Assembly: GCF_019279795.1 (NCBI RefSeq)
Contig: NC_056748.1
Location: forward strand, 612,070,156 to 612,134,155
Length of the DNA: 64,000 bases
Source of the DNA: Protopterus annectens
Taxonomy: Eukaryota; Chordata; Ceratodontiformes; Protopteridae
Direction of reading: 5' to 3'
The notes beneath the pieces are model-generated. The model was not told the origin of the DNA. It made no database searches and saw nothing but the letters and a program-made list of their open reading frames with translations. A program made the position numbers and the translations under genes. This document shows positions 34,028 through 47,534 of this stretch, piece by piece; the first letter of the stretch is position 1, and the number at the start of each line of letters is the position of its first letter.

Positions 34028-35422
34028 AATATCACATGTAGGCAGTGAGAACTAACACCCTTCTCTACCAAGGATTCTTCCAGCCATTCTAGACCTATCT
34101 CGTGGGGAATAACTGAGAAGAGATCCTTAATGTCAATAGTGACAAACAACATACTCTCAGTGTTTAAATTGTGGTCAGTACACCTGAGAAATTCCCACAA
34201 ATCTTTAAGGATCTCATTCTCAGTTCCCCACACAGCTGTAAGTGTTAGGTCTACATATTTGGCCAGTGGGACAGTTTTGGAGCCTTCATCTGAGATGATG
34301 GGTCTCAAGGGAGGGGTTGGTGTGGTCCTTATGGACTTTGGGGATACCAAAAATGTTAGGCACCCTAGGCCTAGTGTTAAGATAGTTGTGTGTCTTCAGA
34401 TCAATAAGCCCTTCAAGTAATAAATCCTGAAGTAGTAAATCAATCTTCTGATGGGCAATATTGATTTCATTCCTTGACACATGAGTGTAAGTACAGGTGT
34501 CACCCAAAGGGTCCAACATTTTAGCTTCATAATTAAGTCCATAAAAACCGTACCCCACCTTTATCAGGTTTCATAACCCGTGTGTTTTTGTCTCTCCTCA
34601 AATGCTCAACAATAGCCCATTCCTCTCTACTAAGGTTAAAACTGCATTTGTGTGTAGGCATTGTGGTCCTAAGTTCCCTTTCAACAACAGCCTCAAAATT
34701 GGCCAACTGGGGGTGCAAAGGAGGGTTAAAAACATTTCTTTTCCTAGGCTTATCACTCCTAACAGGACCACAGGTGTTATTAAATGTCAGTTCTAAGTTG
34801 ACCTTACGTACAAAAGTTTTAAGATCCAAAATTAATTTCGTCAAGTCACACCTTCTGTCAGGTACAAAATTAAAACCTTTTGAAAAAAGGTTAAAGTGCT
34901 CAACAGTAAGATTGATGTTACTGTAGTTGAAAATATAGTAACCTCCATAAGTGTGTTTAAAACCATCAACTGTAACAATATGTGAGAGAGAATCAGAACC
35001 TGCATTTTCCACGAACCCCCCCCCCGTTCCTTCCATGAAAGGAATGGTTGTGGTTGTAGTAGTGTAAATTTTGAGTCCTAAGTCTCTCAGACCTCTGGGG
35101 AATCTGCTGCCCAGGGAGTCTTCTTGGTCTATGGGTTCACCTGGATGATCATTATTCAAAGGATAGTCTGTGTAAGAGCCCCCACTGTCATTAGTGTGCA
35201 CCATATTTCTACCCCTATTTGGGTAGGATAACATTTTTTGTCCCTGTACTCTAAAATGTCCCTATTTAACTTCTTAATTTTTCTTTTAACTGCCAATGAA
35301 CATTTCTTGTCCACATCTTCCAAAATGTTGTAGTATTTTAGTTTTTCAGCCTTAATAGTAAACATCAAGTCACCCATAGCATGTTTGTTCAAATTCTCTA
35401 TCTGTGAGTTTAAATTGCCCAC
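33949..35422 (-). pseudogene. Penelope RT N-terminal half and linker, copy 2
   Basis: Frames 33,949-34,350 (motif A), 34,286-34,558 (RT2), 34,533-35,234 (233 codons: low-complexity TTTTTTI linker, then RT0/RT1 blocks) and 35,156-35,422 (coil-rich). The 233-codon frame is split in unit 1. Confidence 0.85.
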
Positions 35423-35454
35423 AGTAATCTCATTCTAATCTCATTCTGTCTAAT

Positions 35455-35745
35455 GACTTCCGCGATGGTGCAGCAGTAGCATTGTTGCCTCACAGCAAGA
35501 GGTTCTCCCGTTCGATTCTCGGCTGGAGTGCGGGGAGTGCCTTCTGTGTGGAGTCTGCATGTCCTCCCCGCGGTTGGGTGGGCGGTCGAAAGACATGCGT
35601 AAATGGGCGTGCCTTCGTTGAAGGTTGAACGTTGAGCTGGCACTTTGGCGTTCGTGAAAAATCTACTGCCAATCATTAGTAGACCGGAGTTCCGCTGTGG
35701 CGACCCCTAACTAGGAAAAGCCGAAAGACAACAACAACAATCTTG
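35455..35745 (+). mobile_element. tRNA-derived SINE inside Penelope, copy 2
   Basis: Duplicate of 18,602-18,892 with the same 11-bp target duplications (35,444-35,454 and 35,746-35,756). I see no difference from the first copy. Confidence 0.9.
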
Positions 35746-36173
35746 TTCTGTCTAATAATAAGTTTAACAGCACCCATAGTAATCTCATTCTGTCTAATAA
35801 TAAGTTTAACAACATCCAAACAACATCTGTTAAACACTTCAGTTAGTTCATCAAAAATGTCAGAACTTGTAGTGATGTTATTTGGAAATTTGTATACCCT
35901 TAAACCTTTGGGGACAATGCCCCTGTTAAGGCACTCCTTTAAATAATCATTGTCAATGCATAACATTTTAAACTTTGTTAGTAAATCAGGTAGTCTACTT
36001 AAACACTTATGATAATTTCCCCCTTCCCAAACAGACTTAACCACAGGTTCAGTTGTATCAAATACATATCTGGTATTTAACCAGCTTTTAAAATCTCTAT
36101 TGTTTACAGCTGAAGCTGTATTATTGATAAAGTCACCTTTATTTTGTACTGCTCGTCCATTGCCTTTGTCCAA
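35676..36173 (-). pseudogene. Penelope N-terminal segment, copy 2
   Basis: Same 165-codon frame as 18,823-19,320, including the 14-residue repeat VKLIIRQNEITMGA; no domain recognised. Confidence 0.6.
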
Positions 36174-36453
36174 AATGCCACCAGTTGCAACTCTGTTAAT
36201 GCCAGCAGAAACGGCACTGTTGTCACTGTCACAATAGGAAGCTGCAGGAGGTGATGCACTTCATAACCCTTCCTGGTTACATGGAATAGATCCACTAGAT
36301 AACAAACCAGCCAACGAATGGCTGATAGGAGTTAACAGTTCCACCAGCTGAGACAGCTGGCCAATAAGCCTTCTGGTTTCCCCTACATCGTCGTTCCTTT
36401 CTCCCAGAAGTGGAGGTGAGGATTCAATACTCTCCAAACCTTGTACTAAAGCC

Positions 36454-36555
36454 AATAACCACAGTTTCAAGGATAGTGCACGCAAAAAAGACAAAATCAA
36501 GTAAAGAAAGGCACACAAATGGAGAGATAGCACAATGTATTCAAAAAAGCTTTAT
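36454..36555 (-). repeat. Penelope terminal direct repeat, 5' copy (unit 2)
   Basis: Same as 19,600-19,699, with a small length difference near its middle. Confidence 0.88.
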
Positions 36556-37304
36556 TCTAAAGGTGTCATTATCCCCTTGTAGTCAACACTGATCCAGTCA
36601 GTTATAGAAAACAACACCCCACTGGGATGCACCTAATCAGACATATCAAACAAACAGAAAGACCTCAGAGGTTTTTAATGATGAGGAAAACAGGCTTAAA
36701 AGTCTTAAGCTACCAGAAAAGGCTAGAAGTGCTGTCCATCTTTTCTGTGTCTGATGGACTCCTCAGAGGAGACATGTACTGTGCCTTCTGAGCAATCAAG
36801 GATCCAGTATTTATGTATTTAATTGGACAAGTCTACTGACCCTTTTCAGTGATTGCCAAGGCTTTGAGAGCATTAACAAAAAAAAAAATCATCAGCATAA
36901 CTATATTACCACCTCAAGGGATCTCAGTCTGTTTTGCAATGTAAATAGAAGATGTTGGAAGGATAGGTATGTATCACAGAGAATATGCCTCTATGGAAAA
37001 GTATCCCACTCTGCATAAACTGAAGTATGTGTGTTATTCTACAGTATATGAATGTAATTTGGATGAATGGATGAGAAACTGCAAATTCAATCCTGGTTTA
37101 GCATCCATAGCCTTTGTAGATAGGGCAACAAGTACATTTCCCAACATTTCCTTGTTCTGACCTCCTCTGGATTATTTGTATGCAAAATATAAGGGCTAGA
37201 AACTACCATGGTAATATTAGGCTAACCTTAAGATCAGAAGCTTAGTAAGGATCCATGAATCTAGGAGAGGAATAGGAAATATTGCAAACAATAATAAGGT
37301 GAAA
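36556..37304 (+). mobile_element. CR1-C LINE, 3' piece, copy 2
   Basis: Duplicate of 19,700-20,446 (same C-terminal LINE blocks, same stops). Confidence 0.8.
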
Positions 37305-38410
37305 TATATTTATTTATGTATGTATTTATTTATTTATTTACTTATTTATTCCTGTTTGATGACTGGGGAGGTCCACTGGGCTTGGGGAGCCCATTTTCAG
37401 TGGAGGCCCAGGGAGAAAAGCTCCACAATACATAGTTTAGTTACATGAATAATTACAGAGAAACTTTGCATTACAAACAACAGGTAGCATTCAAAAAGAA
37501 AAGAAAACAAACAATTACAATTACAATTACAATTTTGTTTAGGCAAGAAAGACAGGCATATAGCCTGGTGGCTAGATTTTACAGTTTAGCTATTTATATA
37601 ATCTACATATGTGAGAGAGGTTAGCTAGGTGAGAAGGTTAGCCAGGCGTAAAATATAGAGTTTGTATATAATAAACAGCTGAGTTTTGTATAAGTACAAT
37701 TCAAGCAATTTTATTTACAGTTATACACATTGCATAAAAAATCTGTTGGTTGACATACTATGATAGTAAGAAGTAGGAAGAATGCTACTGTATACAGTAT
37801 ATACAAGAATTCTAAAATGATAGCTGTTCTAATCACATTTTCACACACAGTAGGTGGCTGTAACATAGAAAGTAAAGCCTTTTAGCCATTGTCTCTAAAC
37901 CATTTGTGCATAGTTTCATTGATGAGATGATTATGTAATGCTTTTTAAATTCCTGCACTGAGATGATAGACATGATTTCTTGTGGCTAATATTTTCATTT
38001 GACTGGTCTGATGTAGAGAATTCTTTTACACTAAGTGCTGTTTTGAAACATGTCCAGATAAGAATTATGTTGTATTGTTGGCTACATCTCAAACATAATG
38101 ATTATTCTCTTAGTACCAGTTTTTGGTCACAGAGGTAGACAGAAGCCCGAATTTATAGTTTTAAATAGAAAACAGTTATAAAGAAAGCTGGCCCTATCTG
38201 ATACTAAGCCATTTATTCTTATGTCTTATGTTTGCAAGGAGGGCAAATTGGGAAATGTTTTCTGCAACTTGCAGTTTGTGAGTGTTGTGAGATGAGTGTA
38301 GGGCTAGAAGGGGCAGGCAGTACTCATGCTTAGGGAGAAGTATATTTTGGCTACTGCTGTCCTTGAAATTGAGGATAGTATGCAAGAGATTTTATAATGT
38401 AACTTAAGCT
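37305..38410 (-). mobile_element. Unclassified (TAAA)n-tailed retroposon, copy 2
   Basis: Duplicate of 20,447-21,551; TTTA-rich tail at about 37,308-37,350 on the plus strand. Confidence 0.45.
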
Positions 38411-38503
38411 GAGACTTCCAAGATGGCTGCAACTAATCAACAGCTTAATTTCAGCTCCCCCAGTGTAAAAAAAAGAAACTGAGATATAATAGGCATATTA
38501 TAT
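38411..38503 (+). mobile_element. L1 5' end, copy 2
   Basis: Duplicate of 21,552-21,640, with the CCAAGATGGC start. An A-run is a few bases longer here. Confidence 0.7.
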
Positions 38504-38833
38504 TATAGGTTCATAGGTTCATCGGTAGGTACTAGGCTATCAGCCCAAGGGCCTAAGTAACCCTAGCCAACAAGGTTCCCTGGCTTACGCCACCCAAGAA
38601 AGTTAATTTCCTTTGCCACTGTCGAGAAGAGCCACAGAAGTGATCCCCAGGGTGTATTTCCTATTTCCCATCCACTCATCAAGATTTTTCTTGAAGAGTG
38701 CTAATAAGGAACTTTGCTTGACATAGATGGGTAGCTTGTTCCAGAGTATAGGAAATCTCTGGGATAGGAATATATTCCTCCAGCATGTCCTGTTTATTGT
38801 GGTGACAAGGTTTAGGTCCCTAGAGCGTGTAGC

Positions 38834-39625
38834 TCAGAGGGATTGGGATTTCTTTAGGTGTAGCATGTCCAACAGCTCTGGGTTTAACATAGCTTTATAT
38901 GCTAGGCAGAGATCTCCTTGGAATAGGCGATATGCTACAGAGTAAAGCTGGAGTTTTTTGAGACGGTCAGTGTAGGGCATCTGTTTGAGGACAGTAATCC
39001 TCTTTATGAGGTACTTATGTGGCCTTTCCAGCTGCTGCAGATGTATTGTGGGGTACAGTCCAAAAGAGGAGTTGTACTCTATAATGAGTCTAATGAGTGC
39101 CGAGAAGAGGGGAACAATGACCTCTTTTTTCCTGGATGAGAACCCTTTTTTGATGAGGTGTGCCACATAGAAGGATTTCTTGACTATTGTGGCGATGTGA
39201 TCATCAGAGGAGAGACTACTGTCCACCTGGGTCCCAAGGTCTCTTATCACACATTCTGCATTAAGTAGACTGCAGTTTATATGGTAGTTCATGGGTACAG
39301 AGTTTTTAACAAAGGAGGTGGCAATGCACTTTTTGGCATTGACCTTGAGGCCATGCCTCTGACACCAGGTGTCTGTCTCAGTGAGGCCCTTCTGTAGGAT
39401 GGCCACATCATTTGGGGACTCGACTATGGATCCTAGTTTGCTGTCATCTGTGAACTTCATTAGCCAGAGGCCTTCTGTGTTAGCCTGTACTTCAGAGAAG
39501 TAGATACCAAACAGGAGAGGTCCTAGCACTGAACCCTGTGGTACTCCACTTATCACTGGTTTGAAGTCAGATTTGGAGACTGCGACTTTTACAGTGTGGG
39601 TTCTGTCAGGTGAGCCAGTTGGCAA
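38834..39625 (-). pseudogene. CR1-D RT palm-thumb and C-terminus
   Basis: 263 codons: SGVPQGSVLGPLLFGIYFS, KFTDDSKLG (catalytic aspartate pair retained), the CR1 late-RT blocks NAKKCIATSF, ECVIRDLGTQVDSSLSSD and RKKEVIVPLFSALIRLIIEY, and the C-terminal LKKLQLYSVAYRLFQGDLCL. The gap to the upstream RT segment includes a frame change and a stop, so the ORF2 is not continuous. Confidence 0.9.
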
Positions 39626-39731
39626 CCCATCATGTGATGTAGGGATTTATACCTAGTTTAGTGAGTTTAGCTATAATTCCAGAATGGGGGATGGTGTCGA
39701 AAGCCTTGGCGAGGTCAAGATAGGCTATAAC

Positions 39732-40013
39732 TCATACCACACTTTTCGGCCATCTAACCACCTTACCCTCATCTACGGCTCTGGTGACTGCCTCAAAGAA
39801 GTTGATCATGTTCAGAAGGCATGATCTGCCTTTCACAAACCTAAACTGGGTGGGGTCCAGAGTTTGGAGGTTACCAATGTCTTTGTTTATGAGTTCCATG
39901 ATGATACATTCCATGGCCTTGCAGACCAAGCTCATCAGGCTAATAGGGTGATAGTTTCCAGGATCAGTGGTGACTCCCCCTTTGTGGAATGGGATAACTG
40001 TGCTGTGTATCAT
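39732..40013 (-). pseudogene. CR1-D RT finger/palm segment
   Basis: 93 codons with VIPFHKGGVTTDPGNYHPIS, SLVCKAMECIIMELIN and DPTQFRFVKGRSCLLNMINF, the early RT blocks of CR1. The motif A aspartate that should follow EGKVV lies beyond a frame break. Confidence 0.85.
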
Positions 40014-41098
40014 TCCGTGGGCACAAAGCCTGAAGTAACACTATGATTGAACATGGTGCTTAGGTGGGGAGCCAGTTCGTTCTGAAGTTCGTGTAATATG
40101 CAGCCTGGGATGTTGTCCGGTCCCATGGATGCTGTGTTTTTGGTTTTAGAGAGTGCAGTTTTTACCTGCATATATGTGATTACAGGGACTCTGCATCCTT
40201 CCTGTAGAGATATGAGTCCTTTAGGGGGTGAGAGGGGGGTAAAGTTAGCACTGAACCTATCTGCCAGGATGTTGGCAATATCAGTTGGTTCTGTAATTTT
40301 CATGCCGTTGTGCTGTAACTCAGAGCAGATCTGGGTGTTGCCATTGAGATTCTTGACATAGCTATAGAATGCTTTGTGGTTGCCCTTAGAATCAGTGGTG
40401 ATTTTGTTTTCATAGCTAGCATTGGAGGATCTTATAAGGGATCTCAGCTTCTTACTGAGACTGACCAGGGAGCTCCTCCACTCATGGGATTTTACTCTCT
40501 TTTGTAACAATTTCTTCCTTCTGTTGTAGAGTTTGTTTATGGCAGGGGACCACCAGATTGGCTTCCTTTTTTTGGAGGATAGTGTCTTCGTTCTGTTTGG
40601 GATAGCACAATCCATGCACTCATGTAAGTGCTTATAGAGTGCAATTGTGTAGGATTCAGCAGTCATAGCTGTATTGTCCACCTGCATGGGTGTCATGAAG
40701 TTCACCACTTCTGTCTTAAGAAGCATGAAGTTGGCTTTGGAGAAATTTTTTACCGTGGATTCCTTAATGGTGGGTGGAGGCGGGATGCAGATATCCAGGG
40801 TGATTAGCTTATGGTTGGATCTGACCCACGAGGAGTTGACTTCAGGTGTGAAACACCAGTCAGTCATGTTGGCAATGACTAGGTCTAGGATATTGTTGCC
40901 TCTGGTGGGGGTGCAGATAAGTTGATCCAGGGCATTGGAATTTATGAATTCCAGAAAGCGCTGAGTGAAGGAGTTGGTACATGAGCAATTTTCCCAGTTA
41001 ATGGTCAAGTAGTTGAAATCGCCCATTATTAGGGTGTTTGGTTGAACCCTAATATTTTCCAATATATTAAGAAAAGAGGAGTGGGAATCCTGGGGCAT
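40010..41098 (-). pseudogene. CR1-D endonuclease C-terminus, linker and RT start
   Basis: 362 codons. Residues 1-110 are the C-terminal half of an APE-type endonuclease (IMGDFNYLTINW; NNILDLVIANM; RSNHKLITLDICI, where the usual S-D-H is S-N-H). Residues ~150-220 form the basic linker (KRKPIWWSPAINKLYNRRKK). Residues ~320-362 begin the RT (TASMGPDNIPGCILH). The first half of the endonuclease is missing through 5' truncation. Confidence 0.9.
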
Positions 41099-41107
41099 GG
41101 CTGGAAA

Positions 41108-44100
41108 AATAAAGGAAGTGTTGACAAGCTATTAAGAAGAACCAATAAAACTGCACAAATTAGAGGTTGAAATTAAGACTTCTCAAGAAGAGCTGTTTCA
41201 AAAAATGGTAGAGTTAGAAGATAGGGCATACAGAGAAAACTTGAGATTTTCTACTATACCAGAGAAACTGGAAGGAACAGACTATATTCATTTTACAGAA
41301 GCACATCGAAGCAACTGGACTGGTATTCCATGTCAGAGCAAGATTTGTTAATTGAAAGGGCACATTAAGTGTATGCTCCAAACCTGGCCATGGGAAAGTA
41401 GGTAAGACCTGATAAGTAAAGATACAATCATACCAGCAGAGAAGGATGATCCTGATAAAACTGTGGCAGAAAGAGAATGTATTACAAACAGGAGACAGCA
41501 GAGTGTTTCTGGGAAATGATTATTCGCTGTACACTAGGCAGAAGAGAAGCTATCCCAGCAATCAGGGAATGTTAAAAGACTGGTGTGAGATTCAAGCTGT
41601 TGTATCCAGCTGTCTTCAGAATATTTTTTACCTGGAGGAGCAAAGACATTTTTTGATGCAGAGCAGGCTGAGGAGGGAATAAAATGTTTAGCTAACAAAA
41701 AATGAGCCATTAACCAGAAGAGGATTCTGCTTCTCATTCATCTGATAATACAGCTCAGACAGAGATTTTCTCAATAAAACCTTTCTCAGTGTTCCAAAGG
41801 AAAATGCTTGAGAGACAGAAAAAAGCACAGGAGTTGACCAGAAGAATCAGGCATACCCTGGACTTGAACCAGAGCCAGGTGTTGGGAGATGGAGATAAAC
41901 AGGAAGAAAACCAGCAACGCTGAAATTAGTGAATAAATGGGAAAAATATAAAGCACCAATCACATTTGTGAACTATATCTTTGCAAGAAAAAGTGGCTGA
42001 GAAAGGCTGGACTTTTCTTGACATTGTTAAACTTGTGGGTGGACTGTAATGCATATACCCCTCTTTATGTCATTAATGTTTAAAAGGACACTAAAAGGGG
42101 AAAAGCAACTGAGTAAAATTATTTTTATTAGTATTTGTATAAAACATTTGGTGATATAAACTGCATATTATATGTAGTAAAGCAATTTAGAGTAGTGTGT
42201 AGTCGGGGTATTTTAAATATGGAGGGAGTCTCTTCAGTGACTGTTGTAGGTGTTAAAGATATTAAAGTAAACTACTATATTTTGGTTGTTAGAAATATAG
42301 GATTTATAGTATAACAAGAGAAGAAAGGCAGAATAAAAACAAATTTAATATTAATATGTTATGATACTGGGTTGTTGTGGTGGGGTGGGATGTAAAAGTG
42401 CACTGATTATATTATATGTAAAATTAAGATATTTTAGCTTATGTTTACAAGGGTGAATTTCTAGATTAATGTCCTTGTTTTAAGCTGTAAACAAGTGTTT
42501 TTCTAAGGAAGTAGGCTTGAAAAATAAGACAAAATGAAGAAAGTCATGAAAATTGCCAAGTTTCTTTCATCTGCAAAAATATTAGCTTGTTTTTTTCCAT
42601 TAGCAAATTTTCAACGTGACTCAAGAAGTCTGCAGCTGAAGGCATCTTTATTTCTGTTCTAAGTGAAATTACAAAAAAATCATTGCTGACTACTTTTGCA
42701 TGGAAATGAGCTGTCTACAGGTGCAAGCAATTAGTCCTGAGAGTTCCAAGCATTCATTGCTGAGGGAAATGCAAAAATGCAAAGATAAAATGGAAAACAG
42801 TTCAGTGAAAATATTTGAATTTATAGGAAGTGAATAAATGCAGCCTCTCTAGCAACCTTAATACTTTAATACAGTTAATAGAACAGAGCACAATGTGGTT
42901 TTATTTAAAGAAAGTCAGGGCACTTTTTCTTATGGCTAAATTGTAATGTTTTTGAAAGCATACAAGCTGTTTTTCACATGATGGGAACATAAACAAGAAC
43001 ACACAAAAAATCAATTTAAGTGAGAACACATGTTGTAGCATGGATAACCTTAATTTTAGGTTAAGTAATACCTGTAGGTGCAGCTGTTGATTTATGGGAA
43101 TTGTTCCTATCTGAAGGGTTAAACTTAATTATTTGATGATGTACTTAGTTTTGTGTGTTTGTTCCAAGTTAATATGAGGTAGGTATGTTTTGAAAATGTA
43201 TTTAGTTGTTTTATTTGAAGGCTTTAATTAAAACAAAAGTACTGAAAAATGTGACATAGTTTCAAAAGGAGATGAAAAGAATCAACTTTATAAATGTTCA
43301 GCCTGTCAGATATTATTGTGTGCATGTAACACAAAGGTTGGAAATACAAATGAAAAAAACCTGACATGTATAATGGTTAGGAACAGCAGCTTTAATCATA
43401 ATGGCTATGCTGTTCATATTATCTTGGAATGTAAATGGCCTTCCATGTATAGACAAAAAGGAAAGAGTACTGAATTATGTTAAGAAATATAGACTGCACA
43501 TAGCAATGCTGCAAGAGGCATGTGTGGTAAAAAATGAACACCTGAATTTGACAATGAAATGATTTCAAGATGGATATTCAGCAGAATATCAGGGAGAATA
43601 AGAAAGGGTAATAATTATATTAATTGTTAGAAGGACTGCAATAATGATAGGAGAGGAAAAAAAGATAATGGCAGATTTGGGGTAGTAAGGGGTTATTGGC
43701 AAAGGAGGAGAATTATGCTGGCATGTTTTTATATTCTGGGAGAATAATCAGCTTTCAACAGAGAATATTGCTTATAGGCAGGGACTGGAAAATGATTTGC
43801 AATAGTGATGATGTATTGGAGGGACCTAGAAGGGAAATATAATAAAAGTGGGTAGATTTCTGAGGAAATTTATAAAAATATTTGGTATGGAATGTGAATT
43901 CAGTAGTAGGAACTTGGACAAAATTTACATATTATTCCCCAAGGTACAATAACTGGACTAGACTAGCAGAAATTATATTTCACAGGAATATGTGCATTTA
44001 ATTGAAAATGACATACATTCCATCACTATTACAAAATATGCACCAATAACAATGATGAGTAATGAAGTAAAATGAGACACTGGTGCTTTCCCACCTACCT

Positions 44101-46338
44101 GTTAAAAAGAGAGGAATTTAAGGAATAGGTAGTGGAGATTATCTGAGAATTATTAAGAAAGATAGAAATATCTTCAGAAGTTATAGCTAGTGCGTGGAAT
44201 AAAATAAAAATGCAGTTTAAAAATAGGTTGGAAAAAAGGGAGAGAGATATGGTTAAGAAAAAATGAGAATTACTTAGAGGGAATGACAAAGATTAAATTA
44301 TTGCAGAATAAGGGAAATCTCACAGATTAAAAGAGGCACAAATGCAAAGTGCTGAAGAGAAAATAAGGACGTAGTTGGATAATGTGTACAAGCTTAGAAA
44401 GATTGCTGTTAAGTAACTATTTTTATACTATCTCCAGGGCACAAAAATGTTTAACACAATGATTAGGCAGCAGAAAGTAGAAAGGGTTGTCACCAAATTT
44501 AGGGAGTCTTTAATAAGAAAAATAACCAGAGATAATGTAGAGGTGTTAACAGGTATTTCAGAAATGTTATGAAAATTTTTATTTTTGTATAAAGTAGAGA
44601 AATATGGAAGTAAAGAAAGAGCAGAATGGAAATATTTATGGAAGACTTAATTATGCCATGATTAGAGACAGATGAGGCTCAATAACTAACAATTAAATAG
44701 GAGGAGAGGAGATGAGATACAAATGGTGATGCACATACAATCTTCAGGAAAGTCTCCAGGAAGTGATGGTATTCCTATGGAAGTTTGGTAGTTAGCAGGG
44801 AAGAAAGTGATAAAGATCTGGAAGATTCTATTTAATAATATTTTAAAGGACAGAAAGCACCAACATCTTGTAAGAATGCTGTGGTGGATGTATTGCCCTG
44901 AAGTTGGTAAAGTCTCATCAGACCCAACTTCATATAAACCCATTTCAATTTTAAGCCACAATTATAAAGATTTTATGTCTATACTAGCTAAAGGAATGGC
45001 AAAGCTGTTGCCAAAATTGATGGATATGGATGGATATGGATCAGTGCGGTTTTGTGGAGGGGAGGCAAACATTTGTCATTAATAGAACAATGATGATTCA
45101 AAGGGATGCAGAATATAAGGCAATACTGCTGTTGTTTGTTGATCTTGAGGCAGAGAAAGGATTTGATAGAGTCAGCTGGCATTTTACAAGTAGGGCATAT
45201 ATTCCCTGATACAATAATTAAGTTAATTAGGAGGATATATGAAGAATTGGTGTCATTAATTAAAGAGGGAGGGTTAATATGTGATAAGTTGTATTTGAAC
45301 AGAGAAACCAGGCAGGGGTGTCCTCTTTCCCCATTATTTGCTTTATATTTTGAGGCACTGGAAAAGAAAACGAGGGACTTAGAAATACAGGGATATAATT
45401 GGTATAGTAATCAAGAAAAGTTGGCTTTATTTGGAGCTGATATTATTTTATACCTGATAAATCCAAACAACGTCATGTCAGTGTTCCAGAATATTTTGAA
45501 ACAGTTTCAGGTCTTCTTGGTATATAAAATTAATGAAGACAAAACAAAGACAGTAGCTGTAAATGATGTACTCACACATGAATTGGTTTAGCAATACCCA
45601 CATTTATGAGGACATGATAAGATTAATTATTTAGAGTATGTATTGAAAATGCTTCTGTTATGATAGTTAAAGATATGTGGGAGAAACTAAATAAAAGATA
45701 ATAAAACTGAGAAGCTGGACGATGTTGTTTATGGATATAGATACTAAGATACAAGCAGTGAAAATGTTTTAGTCCCTTTAGCTTTGTATACAGGGTCAGG
45801 CATATTTTAATCAATCATTGGATAAGCTGTGGACAATAATTAATAGAATTGAAGGAATTTATCTGGAAGGGAAAGAGAGCAAGATTTAAGTGGGATAAGT
45901 TGATTCTTCTAATAGAACAATTTGCTTTAGGATTACTTAATTTGAAGGGATATTTTAGAGCTATACCTTTAAGGTTCATATACATAAACAATCAGAAGGT
46001 TATAATTTAAAATGGAACGGGATGATGATGAAGCAGGGGGCAGGTTCAAGATATAAAGAGAGAATAGGATTTTGGCTCCAGATCATTATGGAGAATAGCT
46101 ACTACTATACAGAATATTATATTCTTAAGTAACAAAAAGTAGTCCAAGAACTAATTCAACATGAAAAAAGGACAAAAGAAGATATTGCCAGTATGGATGA
46201 CTGCAATTAGGGATATAGGAAATAGGCAAGAGGGGACTGGAGTTTACTGGAGAAAACTTACAAAGGAACTGTGTTATTGGGAGAAATTAACTAGAAATGG
46301 TAATAGAGTAGGATGAGACCAAGAAAATGTTTGGACCG
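41108..46338 (+). mobile_element. L1-type LINE, decayed, copy 2
   Basis: Duplicate of 24,241-29,475: ORF1 remnant (about 41,137-41,730), long AT-rich middle, endonuclease start near 43,400 (SWNVNGL), RT at 45,106-45,591, broken C-terminal region. Confidence 0.85.
45106..45591 (+). pseudogene. L1 reverse transcriptase segment, copy 2
   Basis: 161 codons, as at 28,240-28,725, with TRQGCPLSPLFALYFEAL and a degenerate LFGADIILYL in place of FADD. A short stretch after LINP differs from unit 1 (NNVMS versus KKDMS). Confidence 0.88.
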
Positions 46339-46655
46339 GAGAACCTGGACTTCCAAAATGGCTGCACATTGAGTAACAGCTTAATTTCAGCTCACCCATT
46401 GTGTGAAAACAGAAACTTAGAAGAGAGAGAGTGAACTCATTTTTCGGGGGGAAATTTCAGAAACTGGCTAGTAAGTGCACTGCCTGGATGCCAGCAGAAA
46501 AGAAATTCAGAGAATTTGAAAGAAAATCAGCCACATATGGTGAGGAAAAAACACTGAATGGGAAGAATTCTGCAGCTGTTCAGCAAAAAGCAGTGCAAGC
46601 TCCAGCTTTAGTGCAAGACATGATTTTCAGTAACCTAGATGAAAAATAAGTCAAA
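46339..46655 (+). mobile_element. Second L1 5' fragment, copy 2
   Basis: Duplicate of 29,476-29,790 with more differences than neighbouring sequence. A 72-codon frame (46,431-46,649) includes LASKCTAWMPAEKKFREFER, possibly the ORF1 N-terminus. Confidence 0.6.
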
Positions 46656-47361
46656 TGTACTCAGAGCTGATTAAACTAAATGGCTGATTAAACTAAGTGG
46701 TGGCAAGATGAAATAAGGAATGATCAAATAGGCATAAAAGGGTGTGAAGAGGGCTGCAGGGTTCACATCATATAGTGTGACCTGTGTGAGTGCAGCTGCA
46801 CTTTTTGTGAAAAGGTGTTCAAAGAGCTGTTTTCTGAAGACCAAGCACATTTGGACATTATTGTTGAGAGAGGAATGGAGTCCCATAGTTTAGGTACTAG
46901 GATACAGAATTCATGGTCAGTACAATAAATTTAGTTTTGGAGTTAGTAGGGTGGGTTGAGATTGAGAAATAGCTCTAAGATGATCTGCGTGGGTTTTGGT
47001 AAAATGCTTATGAGTGAGAGGGAAGAGGTCTCAGGAGAAAGGGCTTTGTGAATTAATGATCCTAGTAGGAGGTTGGGTGTCAAATGTACTGAGCTATTTA
47101 TCATTGGTGAGACTTTGGCAGTGGTGTTCATTAATGCTGGAATTAGTAATGAACTGGCAGATTTTATTGGAGATGGTTTGCAAGGGGGTGGCATTTTTCT
47201 TTCCATCAATAGCTATTATGGATAGTCCATATTTGACTTGAGGTAAGAGTATTCCTTTGCCTCTGGCCGGCTTAGACTTTCTATGAGTCCTACGATTAGA
47301 GAACAAATGTTTATGTTCAGTGCTTGTGCACCTGACGCTGCTGTGCATGAGTAATATAATG
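46656..47361 (-). other. Unclassified stretch with a possible Myb/SANT-like frame, copy 2
   Basis: Duplicate of 29,791-30,493. The minus-strand frame 47,094-47,348 is unchanged. This is the left flank of the whole DIRS element. Confidence 0.25.
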
Positions 47362-47375
47362 ATGTTCTTCGTCTA

Positions 47376-47534
47376 CCATTGCTGCAGTCCTGACATATGG
47401 GTATTCCGCTGTCCACCATCGGCCCGAATACCAAAGGGCTAGAATCTAGCGTCGGTCATGGCGCTAGAGGCTGACGTCAGAACGTGCCAGTACAAATGCG
47501 CATGACCAACGCCATATACCCAGTCTTTCTTGCC
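47376..47534 (+). repeat. DIRS left inverted terminal repeat (core)
   Basis: 159 bp, reverse complement of 52,565-52,723 with only a few mismatches. The outer edge (from 47,362) is unique to the left end and recurs in the internal complementary region. Confidence 0.93.

Larger units (their letters stand above)
31902..36555 (-). mobile_element. Penelope-like element (EN+), copy 2
   Basis: Duplicate of 15,054-19,699, with the same target duplication (31,891-31,901 and 36,556-36,566), terminal direct repeats (31,903-32,005 and 36,454-36,555) and internal SINE. The main RT frame is unchanged; the linker upstream is one frame here (34,533-35,234). Frame changes common to both copies show that the element was already dead before duplication. 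Confidence 0.92.
38504..41107 (-). mobile_element. CR1-D LINE, 5'-truncated, copy 2
   Basis: The better-preserved copy of CR1-D. The octamer tail (ATGAACCT)n is at the low-coordinate end. Two long frames cover most of the coding region (40,010-41,098 and 38,834-39,625); the early RT lies between them (39,732-40,013). The insert splits an L1 about 90 bp from its 5' start. Confidence 0.94.
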